Assembly: GCA_024690605.1 (NCBI GenBank)
Contig: JAILOV010000056.1
Location: 62,001 to 126,000 of the forward strand
Reading direction: 5' to 3'
DNA length: 64,000 bases
Origin: Lachnospiraceae bacterium
GTDB lineage: Bacteria > Bacillota > Clostridia > Lachnospirales > Lachnospiraceae
The first letter of the stretch is position 1. Every line of letters begins with the position of its first letter. Under the pieces are notes generated by a model, which did no database searches, was not told the origin of the DNA, and worked only from the letters and a program-made list of their open reading frames with translations. Shown here in pieces: positions 34,604 to 43,087 of this stretch. The translations under genes were made by a program, and so were the position numbers.

Positions 34604-36778
34604 ATGGGAGATCTTATTTGCAAAACCTGGCATGACCGGGATCCCAAGGGCCTGATCCGCGCGCTTTTTATCGCTCAGGAAGAGGATTTCAATCTCTACT
34701 ACAAAGAACTGACGGATCTGATCCTGGAGCTGCAGAACAATCTGGCGATCTATCACGCACAGGAACCGGAGGATCTCACGGAGGAGGTGATCGCTTCCAT
34801 GCGGCTGGTGATCGTGCCGGTCACCATGGCTTTCCTGCATCCGTCCTGCCGGATGCGGACCATCGGGTTTGACACGGCCATGCGCCTGCACATTCCGATC
34901 CTCCCCATTCAGAAACAGAAGGGGATCGGCAGATTCTTCAGCGAGATCTGCGGCAAGATCCAGCTTCTGGACGCGACGGGCACCGACAGCACGAGACTGG
35001 ATTTCAGAGAGCAGCTCTCCCACTATCTCGCGAATCATCTGGTGGACGAGGAGATGGCGAAAAGGGTCCGGGATGCGTTCCGGGCATACATTTTCTTAAG
35101 CTATCGCAAAAAGGACCGGCGTCACGCCAATGAGATCATGCGCCTTATCCATGAGAATGACTTTATGCGGGATGTGGCGATCTGGTATGACGAGTATCTG
35201 GTCCCCGGAGAGAAGTATAACGAAGCCATCGAGGACGCGATGCTGAAATCGCGGCTGGTGGCGCTTGTCGTCACGCCGAATCTGGTCAACGAGGACAACT
35301 ATGTCTGCCGCGTGGAATATCCGGAAGCGAGGCGCAACGGGAAGCCTGTGCTGCCTATTGAAGCGGAGCCGACGGATCGGGATCTGATGCGGACGCGCTA
35401 TGACGGGATTGATGTGCCGGTGCGCAAGGAGGACAGGGAGAGCCTGAAGGATGCGCTGGCGAAGGCATTTACGGATGCCGGGATGGGCATTGCCGACGCG
35501 GAGCTTCTGGCGGGCGAGGGCATGCGTCAGGATGACGATCCGGAACACCTGTATTCGATCGGCCTGGCCTATCTCATGGGTATCGATGTAGAGGTAGATC
35601 CGGTGCGGGCGGCCGATCTTCTTCACCGCGCCCATCAACTGGGCAGTTATACCGCCGGTAATCTGCTGGTCGACTGTTATCTGGAGGGTGCCTATTTCGC
35701 GCAGGATTATCAGGCGGCTGCCAATGTGCTCAAAGAGATGATTGATTATTACGGTCCCCGTCTTCAGAAGAATAAGGATAACTATCTCTTCTACATCGAA
35801 TTGGTAAAGAAATACCGGAAGATCTTCACGGATTATTACGGTGTTTACAACGAGATGGTCGCGGACATCGGCAGACATGTTGTGGATAAGCTTAAGGAAG
35901 CGAAAGAGCTGTTCCCCGATCCGGAGGATGACGTGATCATCGCGCAGGCTCAAAAAGATTACATCCGGATCCTGTGCCATGTTCCCGGCCACGAAGAGGA
36001 ACTTGACAGACTCTGTGACGAGGTTGTGGACCTCTATGCCGACTATTCGCAGAGATATGGCTATTATCACGCCTGGGATCTGATGGCACTTGCGGTCGAG
36101 CTTTCCGGGGTGAGCGGCAGAAACTGGTTCGAGTTGGGATTCCTGTCCAAACAGATCTATGAGCAGTCTCTGGAGGATAAGAGCAGTGAGGAGCAGATGG
36201 AGTTTGTGTATTCCTCCAACATGCTGTGGATGGCGTATGTCGAGAGCTACAACAATGATTATCTTGTAAGAGTCGGGGAGGCCGGACAGATCCTGCAGAC
36301 GGAGACGGACCGCGCGGCACAGGAGAGCATTCTCGGCAACATGGAAAACTGTGTGCAGACAACTGCCGCCCTGTCGAAGTGGCTTGCGGACACCGGAGAG
36401 GAAGAGAAGCGGATGAAACTGAACCAGCGGTTTTACAAGATCTGCGGCACTTTTTCCGTGATCATGCGGGATTTTGACGCGGCCGGACAGTTTTTCGGCG
36501 GGGCCTTCCGTGAACTGCAGGGGCAGGCCGACAACCCGGAGGTCATGCACGCTCAGATCGAGAACTGCAAAAACCTGATCCTTCTGGGTGACGTCTCGGG
36601 GAACCGGAATGTCCTGCAGGCTGCGCATCGCACGTTGGACGATTTGTATGGCACGCTTTACCGTGCGACGGGCCTGGAGACCTATCATGAGAGCATGGAG
36701 GAAAACCGGGCAGAAATGAAAGCCAAAGGGATCGAACCGGGAAAGGAGACCGGGAAGGAGCAAAAGGATGAGAACTGA
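34604..36778 (+). CDS. TIR-domain protein with TIR-like N-terminus and Sel1/helical repeats
   Basis: 724 aa. The ATG at 34604 gives MGDLICKTW, matching MGEIRCKTW of the paralogue; an ATG three bases earlier is too close to the ribosome site. Residues about 10-140 look like a degenerate TIR (LFIAQEEDF, MRLVIVPVTMAFLHPS, HIPILPI). A clear TIR follows (about 161-290): AYIFLSYRKKDR, AIWYDEYLVPG, IEDAMLKSRLVALVVTP, PVLPIEAEP. E207 or E210 in the helix after the WYDE loop could be the NADase glutamate. From about 310, Sel1-like repeats (LYSIGLAYLMGIDVEVDP) pass into about 350 residues of helices. TIR enzymes consume NAD or act as scaffolds. Confidence 0.88.
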   Translation: MGDLICKTWHDRDPKGLIRALFIAQEEDFNLYYKELTDLILELQNNLAIYHAQEPEDLTEEVIASMRLVIVPVTMAFLHPSCRMRTIGFDTAMRLHIPILPIQKQKGIGRFFSEICGKIQLLDATGTDSTRLDFREQLSHYLANHLVDEEMAKRVRDAFRAYIFLSYRKKDRRHANEIMRLIHENDFMRDVAIWYDEYLVPGEKYNEAIEDAMLKSRLVALVVTPNLVNEDNYVCRVEYPEARRNGKPVLPIEAEPTDRDLMRTRYDGIDVPVRKEDRESLKDALAKAFTDAGMGIADAELLAGEGMRQDDDPEHLYSIGLAYLMGIDVEVDPVRAADLLHRAHQLGSYTAGNLLVDCYLEGAYFAQDYQAAANVLKEMIDYYGPRLQKNKDNYLFYIELVKKYRKIFTDYYGVYNEMVADIGRHVVDKLKEAKELFPDPEDDVIIAQAQKDYIRILCHVPGHEEELDRLCDEVVDLYADYSQRYGYYHAWDLMALAVELSGVSGRNWFELGFLSKQIYEQSLEDKSSEEQMEFVYSSNMLWMAYVESYNNDYLVRVGEAGQILQTETDRAAQESILGNMENCVQTTAALSKWLADTGEEEKRMKLNQRFYKICGTFSVIMRDFDAAGQFFGGAFRELQGQADNPEVMHAQIENCKNLILLGDVSGNRNVLQAAHRTLDDLYGTLYRATGLETYHESMEENRAEMKAKGIEPGKETGKEQKDEN

Positions 36779-36817
36779 GATCCGTATCCTGAACAGACTG
36801 CGGGAGGCAGACTGAGC

Positions 36818-39040
36818 ATGGGAGAGATCCGCTGCAAAACCTGGGAGAACAGGGATCCCGGCGGTCTGATCGCGATCTTCTTCTGCGCACCGCAGGAGGA
36901 TCACGATCTGTATTTTGAGGAGATCACCGACGCGATCCTGAAGCTTCGAAAGACGGCAGCTGTCTATTACGCCGAGGAGATCGAGGACGTGACGGACGAG
37001 CTGCTCAGTCGGATGCGACTGCTGGTTGTGCCTGTCACGATGGCTTTTCTGCATCCTGCCTGCAGGGAGCGGCTGGAGATTTTTGAACGGGCGCGGTCCC
37101 TGCACATTCCGATGCTGCCCGTCTTAAAGCAGAAGGGGATCTCCCGTTTCTTCAGCGAGCTCTGCGGGAAGATCCAGGTGCTGGACGGCACCGGGACCGA
37201 TCACACCGGCATCCCCTTTGAGACCAAGCTCGAGCAGTTTCTGGACAGCGTGTTCGTCGGCGATGAGACGGTGAAGCGGATCCGGGAGGCTTTTGACGCC
37301 TACATTTTCTTAAGTTACCGCAAAAAAGACCGGAAACACGCCGAGAAGATCATGCATCTGATCCATGAGAATCCCTTTATGCGTGACGTGGCGATCTGGT
37401 ATGACGAGTATCTGGTCCCCGGCGAGGCCTACAGCGAAGCGATCGAGAATGCTCTGATCAAGTCCCGTCTGGTGGCACTGCTCGTGACCCCCAACCTGGT
37501 CAACGAAGACAACTATGTGAAGCGGGTCGAATATCCCATGGCCAGAGAGCGCGGGAAGAAGGTGCTGCCCATTGAGGCGGAGGCGACCGACAGCGCGCTG
37601 TTCAGAGAGCAGTACGCGGGAGCCGGCGACATCTGTGACGCGGATGATCACGAAGCGGTCTCGGAGATCCTTTCGCAGGTCTTCCTCTCCGAGGGATTTA
37701 AGGAAAACGATGATCCGGAACATCTGTACTTCATCGGCATGGCCTATCTGCTGGGGATCGATGTGGAGGTCGACAGGGAGCGTGCGGGGCAGCTCCTGAT
37801 GCGCTCCGCCGAGGGCGGATGCGATGAGGCTGCCGCTTTTATCGTGGACTGCTTCCGGGAGGGACGCTATGTCCGGGCGGACTTCGAGATGGCCAGAGAC
37901 TGGCAGCAGTTCCGCATCAGCCGGTTTGTGGAGAAGCTTCAGGCGATCACCAATGAAGAAGGGGAACTGGAATGGAGCAGAGTGCCGTCGGTCGATCCGC
38001 GCGGCATGTACGCCTATTACACGGATCTGCTGGATGCCTATGCGGATATCCTGGTCGTCTGCGAGGGCTATTCGGAGGAGGCGCTGGCAACGGTGCGGGC
38101 CATGGTGAAGACCATGGAGGAGCGGGCGGAGGAGCCGGCTTCCGATAAAGGGGCAATGTCGCCGGAACAGCTGAAGGCGCACGATGAGATCATGATCAGC
38201 ATGGCGCGGGAGAAACTGGTGCAGTTTCTTTCCCATTATCCGGGGGAGGAAGCGGAGCGGGAGATCAGCGAACAGATCGAGAAGATCTTTGATATCTGCA
38301 GGGAAACGTTCCGGACCATGGGGTTCTATTCTCCCACCTGGGATGTGTGCAGGATCGTCCATGAGCTGTCCGGGGTCATCCTGACGCAGCCTTCCCTTTT
38401 CGGGTGCTACATCTATGCGCAGAAGATCTTCGCAGAGGTACACATGGAGCAGTGTTATTCCGACTGCAGCGACGAGGATCAGCTCAATATCCTGTATTAC
38501 TCCATGCTTTTGAAATACGATCTCATGGATCATGTCATGAACGTTCCCTGTGACGACGAGACGGAGCGCAGGGAGGCGATCAGGGAATTCTGTGCACCGT
38601 ACGCGCACGGCCCCGGGGAGATGCTCGCGGAAGACGAGAGACAGATGGAAGATATCTGCCTCCTGCTCACGGATGCGGACCGGGAGGAGGACAGAGAACA
38701 GTTCCGCCAGCGGTTCTTCCGCAGCTACGGCGTGTTCTGTCTTTATCTGGGGGATGACATGCTCCCGGAAGCGGAGAGACTTCTGTGGAAAGCCGTGAAC
38801 GAACTGAAGGATCGCGAGGATCTTCCGGATGTCATGATGGAGCAGGTCATCAATCTGAAAAACATCCTGCGTATCGGGCATCGGAAAAAGGACAGAAAGC
38901 TGCTGGAAGAGACGCACTGGGAGATCGATGATCTCTATGACCGGATCTACTTCGCTTCCGGCAATATGGCGGCGTGGGAGAAGGAGGCAACGGAAAACTG
39001 GGAACAGATGCGCGTGCTGGGATTCGTGGGCAACAAGTGA
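36818..39040 (+). CDS. TIR-domain protein, paralogue of the preceding gene
   Basis: 740 aa, the same design throughout: degenerate TIR-like head (FFCAPQEDHD, MRLLVVPVTMAFLHPA, HIPMLPV), TIR at about 161-290 (AYIFLSYRKKDR, IWYDEYLVPGEAY, IENALIKSRLVALLVTP, with E207/E210 at the same positions as in its neighbour), Sel1-like repeat (LYFIGMAYLLGIDVEVDR) and a helical tail. The head and TIR are well conserved between copies while the C-terminal helices differ, so effector chemistry is shared and partner specificity has probably split. It starts 39 bases after the first copy and is followed by a terminator hairpin at 39072. Confidence 0.88.
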   Translation: MGEIRCKTWENRDPGGLIAIFFCAPQEDHDLYFEEITDAILKLRKTAAVYYAEEIEDVTDELLSRMRLLVVPVTMAFLHPACRERLEIFERARSLHIPMLPVLKQKGISRFFSELCGKIQVLDGTGTDHTGIPFETKLEQFLDSVFVGDETVKRIREAFDAYIFLSYRKKDRKHAEKIMHLIHENPFMRDVAIWYDEYLVPGEAYSEAIENALIKSRLVALLVTPNLVNEDNYVKRVEYPMARERGKKVLPIEAEATDSALFREQYAGAGDICDADDHEAVSEILSQVFLSEGFKENDDPEHLYFIGMAYLLGIDVEVDRERAGQLLMRSAEGGCDEAAAFIVDCFREGRYVRADFEMARDWQQFRISRFVEKLQAITNEEGELEWSRVPSVDPRGMYAYYTDLLDAYADILVVCEGYSEEALATVRAMVKTMEERAEEPASDKGAMSPEQLKAHDEIMISMAREKLVQFLSHYPGEEAEREISEQIEKIFDICRETFRTMGFYSPTWDVCRIVHELSGVILTQPSLFGCYIYAQKIFAEVHMEQCYSDCSDEDQLNILYYSMLLKYDLMDHVMNVPCDDETERREAIREFCAPYAHGPGEMLAEDERQMEDICLLLTDADREEDREQFRQRFFRSYGVFCLYLGDDMLPEAERLLWKAVNELKDREDLPDVMMEQVINLKNILRIGHRKKDRKLLEETHWEIDDLYDRIYFASGNMAAWEKEATENWEQMRVLGFVGNK

Positions 39041-39071
39041 ATCCGGGGGGACAGGGATGTTATAAACAAAA

Positions 39072-39108
39072 ACGGCACAGCCGGAAGGGCTGTGCCGCTT
39101 GCTTTTGT
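39072..39108. terminator. Bidirectional terminator between the TIR genes and DUF975 gene
   Basis: An 11-bp stem, CGGCACAGCC(C) with its complement, around a short loop. On the minus strand it is followed by TTTTTGTTT, a strong terminator for the DUF975 gene. On the plus strand the tail is CTTGCTTTTGTGT, weaker. Confidence 0.8.
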
Positions 39109-39121
39109 GTGCGGAAACGGA

Positions 39122-39823
39122 TCAGGCCTGCTGTCCGCCCTTCTTCAGCTCCAGATAAAGCTGTGCGTCGGCATTGAACGAGTAGGGGTTGGTCCAGAAG
39201 ATGTTGACGATGCCGAGGGTGATGACGCCTAACAGGAACCATCCGATGAAGGACAGATCCAGCAGGAAGGCGCGCCACTTGTGGCCGTTCATCATCTCAC
39301 GGGAACGGGTGATGACCTGCGTCGCGGAAAGCTCCGGATTGTCCTTGATGATGAAGGGGACCATCTTGTAGGAATAGAGCTTGATGAGACCCGGAATGAT
39401 GAACAGGCAGAACCACAGTCCCAGGAAGAGGTCTCTTAAGAACAGCGTGAGAAAGACATGTCCGTAGCCGTTGAAGCCCTCCTTGATGATACCGAACTTC
39501 GCGGGGGTCTCCTCCACATTTTTCCTGAAGAACAGGTAGCAGCCGACCTCCAGCGGATTGAAGATAAAGATCTTGAGCAAGAGCGAGACGATGAAGATCA
39601 CTGTCGCGCCGCCGAAGATCGCCGCGGAAAAAGCGAACGCTTCTTCGGGTGAGAGCCCGTTCATCACGTTCTGGATCTCTTCGGAACTCGTGCCGTTGTT
39701 CCTGTTGGCGATCGATGAGCCGCCGACCAGTGCCCAAAGGATCGCGCCGGCTCCGACGCAGGGCCAGTAGTTGCCCTTAAAGGCGTCCTTTGCCTTGGCT
39801 TTGACTTCATTGATATTCCACAT
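39122..39823 (-). CDS. DUF975-family integral membrane protein
   Basis: 233 aa with about five TM segments. Typical DUF975 features: a short amphipathic N-terminus (MWNINEVKAKAKDAFKGNYW), a GCYLFFRKNVEE segment, FIIPGLIKLYSYKMVPFII and SREMMNGHKWRAFLLDLSFIG. The function is unknown. GGAGGAG lies seven bases before the ATG. It has its own promoter (39877-39905), a small GGTC/GACC leader hairpin and a terminator, so it is probably a single-gene unit inserted against the direction of the island. Confidence 0.88.
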   Translation of the reverse strand: MWNINEVKAKAKDAFKGNYWPCVGAGAILWALVGGSSIANRNNGTSSEEIQNVMNGLSPEEAFAFSAAIFGGATVIFIVSLLLKIFIFNPLEVGCYLFFRKNVEETPAKFGIIKEGFNGYGHVFLTLFLRDLFLGLWFCLFIIPGLIKLYSYKMVPFIIKDNPELSATQVITRSREMMNGHKWRAFLLDLSFIGWFLLGVITLGIVNIFWTNPYSFNADAQLYLELKKGGQQA

Positions 39824-39876
39824 GTTATTCTCCTCCTTTTTTCATAACCTTCGGTCTTTCGACCAACGACTTTTAT

Positions 39877-39905
39877 ATAATAGCAGATGATATTTAAAAA
39901 AGCAA
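39877..39905 (-). promoter_or_regulatory. Promoter of the DUF975 gene
   Basis: Minus strand: TTGCTT (39905-39900), 17-base spacer, TATTAT (39882-39877). It begins 18 bases beyond the end of the upstream gene. Confidence 0.75.
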
Positions 39906-39922
39906 GAGCAGGATTACCGCTG

Positions 39923-41800
39923 TCAGATCGACTTTAAGATCTTCACGATCTCCGGCGTGAGCTTCAGCTTGTCCTTGTCCTGCTCCTTTTGCGGGAGTGC
40001 CTCGAAGTCGATGAGGTCGGGGTGCACGCGGGCTATATTCCGGAATGTCCGCTTCAGATTCCCGTCCCGGTCAAGGAGCGAGGGATCCTCGGAGAGCGCG
40101 CCGTCCGCGATCGAAAAGCCCATTGTCCGCGTGTAGACATCCCAGCGCATGTGCTCATAGACCTTCCAGATCCGGTCGGTTGCAGTGATCGAATAGTTGC
40201 CGCCGTGGAATTCATCGATGAGCTGCACCTTGTATTTGAAACTCAACGTCCGCGCATAGACGGAATGCCGGTTGTATTCCGTGTTGCAGTACTCGATCCA
40301 GGTGGGGTTCTTCTCTCCGTCGGGTTTCTCCGGATCCCGTGGCTCCCCCGGCGGATAGCGCACCACGTGGATGGCGCGGCTCCCCTCCTCAATGTCGGAC
40401 ATCGTGATAAAGGAATGGGAATAGACCTCGGCCGTGTCGCCGACCAGCGTCAGGCGCTCCGTCAGCGCTTTGCTCCAGTACCGGCAGATCTTCTGATCCC
40501 GGATGTTGACCTGGATCTGATAGCCCTCGCGCTCGTTCCTGCGGAAACGATAGGCCTGCAGACGCAGAGCGAGGTTTAAGTTCAGCAGGTCATCGCCTGC
40601 GTTCACGAAAGCGAAATTGAAGTCGGGCAGATACATGTCGCAGGCGGATTCCATCTTGTCGGTGGCGAAATCGACGCCCTCGAACCAGTGGTGCTCGTAG
40701 AGGGCGTTCCCCTCGGTCTCACATTGCCAGATCTCCGGGATCTGCTGCAGGACCTCATCCCAGCTTAACGGGGCCGCATCGAGAACAAGCACCGTGAGAC
40801 GGTAGCCGGGCATCTGGGACAGGTGCAGGACCGCCTTGAACATTTCCATATTTCGCTCGTTCATGCCCACGATCAGGACGCCGATCTTCCGGCACTCTTT
40901 ACCGTCTTTTTTGACGGGGACCGCGTTCTCGAAGATCGAGTGCTTCAGCAGATCATTGTAGACAAAATTCTCCTCGGTGCGGACAAAGTTGATGACCAGG
41001 TGTTCGCCGTCCGGAACATTGTGCTTTTCCAGAAAATCATCATAGAGACTCCAGGGGGTGCGGGAGAGCTCGACATAGATCCGCACGGGGATCTGCCTGA
41101 GAGAGGGCAGGACCTCGCAGATCTCCTCGAGAAGCGAGAGATTGTGCGCTTCCTCGTCAAAGAGGAAGATCTCGAGTTTTTCCCCTTTTCTGCAGGCTTT
41201 CCTCACCGCTTCCGCAGGAGAGACGTTCAGAAACAGGCCGCCGGCCGCTCCGATCCGTTCTCTGTTTTCGGAGGAGAGTTCCTCGCGGAACAGGAATACG
41301 GGACTGCCCAGCGGATCGCTGATGCTCTCCGCGATGGCGAGGGTTTTGTCAGTGCAGACAGGAAACAGGTAGAGGTTTTTCTTCCTGTGGAAGAAAAATT
41401 TCAGCTTCTGCACGGGACCTTCCAGGAATTTGATGATCAGGACGCCTGCGAACAGGAGGAGCGCCAGATTCGTCAGCGTCATCAGGGTGGCGTAAAAAGC
41501 GGAAAAGACCGGATGCCCGTCAAAGGCCACGCGGGAATAGTCATTGCCCAGATAGATGTTAAAGGTCCTGAGGATCGCGGTGAAGATGCTCTCCACAACC
41601 TCCAGGACCGGATGGGATGCGGGGACGTCGTTGAAGAGCTCCTCGGGCACATACTGGAACACGCCGGCGGCAAACTCCAGAAGGGAAGCTTTGGCCAGCG
41701 TTTCTTCCGAGATCTCCTTTCTGCGGATGAGATAGAGGATCCCGGCCGCGAACAGGATGAGGCTGATCACAAAACACAGATACCAGGTCACGATTTCCAT
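39923..41800 (-). CDS. Two-TM protein with Rossmann-like domains and RyR-like C-terminus
   Basis: 625 aa, not a close match to a characterised protein. TM1 (about 4-25) and TM2 (about 104-128) flank a 75-residue extracytoplasmic stretch. The cytosolic part has two alternating beta/alpha segments that look Rossmann/TrkA-N-like (about 140-260 and about 305-450; IGVLIVGMNERNMEMFKAVL is the clearest strand-loop-helix). Near the C-terminus WKVYEHMRWDVYTRTMGF resembles the EHxRW core of the bacterial RyR domain, a proposed nucleotide-ligand sensor in conflict systems. The order TM - Rossmann - RyR is my inference. The ATG follows AAAGGAG. It is transcribed away from the kinase triad. Confidence 0.5.
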   Translation of the reverse strand: MEIVTWYLCFVISLILFAAGILYLIRRKEISEETLAKASLLEFAAGVFQYVPEELFNDVPASHPVLEVVESIFTAILRTFNIYLGNDYSRVAFDGHPVFSAFYATLMTLTNLALLLFAGVLIIKFLEGPVQKLKFFFHRKKNLYLFPVCTDKTLAIAESISDPLGSPVFLFREELSSENRERIGAAGGLFLNVSPAEAVRKACRKGEKLEIFLFDEEAHNLSLLEEICEVLPSLRQIPVRIYVELSRTPWSLYDDFLEKHNVPDGEHLVINFVRTEENFVYNDLLKHSIFENAVPVKKDGKECRKIGVLIVGMNERNMEMFKAVLHLSQMPGYRLTVLVLDAAPLSWDEVLQQIPEIWQCETEGNALYEHHWFEGVDFATDKMESACDMYLPDFNFAFVNAGDDLLNLNLALRLQAYRFRRNEREGYQIQVNIRDQKICRYWSKALTERLTLVGDTAEVYSHSFITMSDIEEGSRAIHVVRYPPGEPRDPEKPDGEKNPTWIEYCNTEYNRHSVYARTLSFKYKVQLIDEFHGGNYSITATDRIWKVYEHMRWDVYTRTMGFSIADGALSEDPSLLDRDGNLKRTFRNIARVHPDLIDFEALPQKEQDKDKLKLTPEIVKILKSI

Positions 41801-41846
41801 GAAAATCTCCTTTCAGGCGGTAGACAGGCGCTTCCCGCGCCATCCC

Positions 41847-41876
41847 ATCATAGCATAAAACGACGGGGTGTTTGAA
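41847..41876 (-). promoter_or_regulatory. Promoter of the TM-Rossmann-RyR gene
   Basis: Minus strand: TTCAAA (41876-41871), 18 bases, TATGAT (41852-41847). On the plus strand of the same gap only weak AT-rich -10-like boxes (41942-41954) precede the next gene. Confidence 0.55.
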
Positions 41877-41991
41877 GTCTTCCCCAAAGAGATGAATATA
41901 TGTCATATCCTTCTGAACATAGGCAATACGCTCGCGCGGTATATAAGATATGATAGAAGGGCGGTGCGGGTGCCGCGGAAAGGAGCCGAGG

Positions 41992-42315
41992 ATGAAACTG
42001 AAGGAGTTTCGTGCCTATGTCAGCGAATCGGTCGTGCCGAAGGAAACCCTGCAGGAGATCATCGACAGCAGGGAAATGTCCCTGCAGACGCTGCAGGATA
42101 TCGTTCACTGGGCTGCCTGGGCGGAGGATACGAGCTTTGAGACCTGCCCGGCCATGGGCGGCGGGGTGAACATCGAAGAGCATGTCTGGAGCATGAACCG
42201 TGAGCATACCCGTGTGCTCGTCACGGTGGACAAAGACGGGATGATCGATGAGACCGGCGGCGTCGGGGCAGTCGAATATCTGAAGAAGAACAGGATCCGG
42301 ATCCGCGGGGTCTGA
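41992..42315 (+). CDS. Small acidic protein of unknown function
   Basis: 107 aa from the ATG at 41992 (AAAGGAG upstream; an in-frame ATG at 41950 has none). I do not recognise it. It has no signal or TM; the centre contains HWAAWAEDTSFETCPAMGGG and REHTRVLVTVDKDGMIDE. It is the first gene of the run that continues into vWA-PP2C-kinase, 85 bases ahead of the vWA gene, so it likely belongs to that pathway. Confidence 0.7.
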   Translation: MKLKEFRAYVSESVVPKETLQEIIDSREMSLQTLQDIVHWAAWAEDTSFETCPAMGGGVNIEEHVWSMNREHTRVLVTVDKDGMIDETGGVGAVEYLKKNRIRIRGV

Positions 42316-42338
42316 GGATCCGGTGACGAATGAAATCG

Positions 42339-42360
42339 CATGGCGGGATCCCCTGCCATG
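42339..42360. repeat. Short inverted repeat before the vWA gene
   Basis: CATGGC and GCCATG flank GGGATCCC, making a small hairpin 40 bases before the vWA ATG. No T tract follows, so it is not a standard terminator; it may be an RNA-processing or pausing site, or chance. Confidence 0.35.
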
Positions 42361-42400
42361 AGAAATAAAGAAAGCAGGAAAAACAAAAGGAGGAAAAACA

Positions 42401-43087
42401 ATGGCTGGACAGGGAATGGGTGAGTACTGCGTGGACATCGTCATGTGCATCGACGCGACGGGGAGCATGGCGCCGATCATCGAGGAGGTCAAGCAGAACG
42501 CGATCTCGTTTTATCAGCGGTTTGTCGACGCGATGGACGAGAACGACAAGGAAGTGGAGCAGCTCAGGATCAAGGTGATCGTGTTCCGTGACTATGACGC
42601 GGATTCCGAACCCATGACCGAATCGGAATTCTTTGTCCTGCCCGATCAGGCCGATGATTTCCGTGCCTTTGTGGCGGGGATCGAAGCCAACGGCGGCGCC
42701 GACGGCCCGGAGGATGCGCTCGAAGCGATCGCGCTGGCGCTCAAATCCAACTGGACGACCGGCGGCTCCAAGAGAAGGCATGCCATCCTGGTGTTCTCGG
42801 ACGCACCGGCTCATGAGCTGGGCCACAACAAGGGCGCGGCTTCCTATCCGTCCGGCCTTCCGGAGAACATCGCGCAGCTCGGCTCCTGGTGGGAGGGAAC
42901 GGACCAGACCCTTTCAAGCACCTATCAGGCCAAGGCGGGACGTCTTGTGGCCTTTGTCCCCAACGCCTACCCCTGGACGGAAATGCAGGCCTGGAACCGC
43001 TACTGGCCGGCGTTTTCACCGGCGGGGACAGGGCTGGCGGATGTGGATATCCAGTCCGCCATCGATCTGATGGTCGGGTCTTTCTAA
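42401..43087 (+). CDS. vWA-domain protein (TerY-like) of a vWA-PP2C-kinase triad
   Basis: 228 aa, one von Willebrand A domain. The MIDAS is IDATGSM (D18, T20, S22), with GGADGPEDALEAI supplying the Thr/Gly-Asp loop region and LVFSDAPAH the third acidic position. The DxTGS form rather than DxSxS is common in bacterial TerY-like proteins. It should bind a divalent metal and act as a protein-interaction switch. AAAGGAGG lies seven bases upstream of the ATG, and the stop is followed directly by the phosphatase ATG, a layout matching the TerY-P triad described in Ter-type stress systems. Confidence 0.88.
   Translation: MAGQGMGEYCVDIVMCIDATGSMAPIIEEVKQNAISFYQRFVDAMDENDKEVEQLRIKVIVFRDYDADSEPMTESEFFVLPDQADDFRAFVAGIEANGGADGPEDALEAIALALKSNWTTGGSKRRHAILVFSDAPAHELGHNKGAASYPSGLPENIAQLGSWWEGTDQTLSSTYQAKAGRLVAFVPNAYPWTEMQAWNRYWPAFSPAGTGLADVDIQSAIDLMVGSF

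Noticed and set aside
35096-38917. Long minus-strand open frames (669 and 535 codons) across the TIR genes
   Set aside because: They mirror the well-conserved TIR coding frames, have no ribosome site and give low-complexity His/Arg/Leu-rich proteins.
42339-42360. Terminator upstream of the vWA gene
   Set aside because: The stem is only six bases and no T tract follows on either strand.
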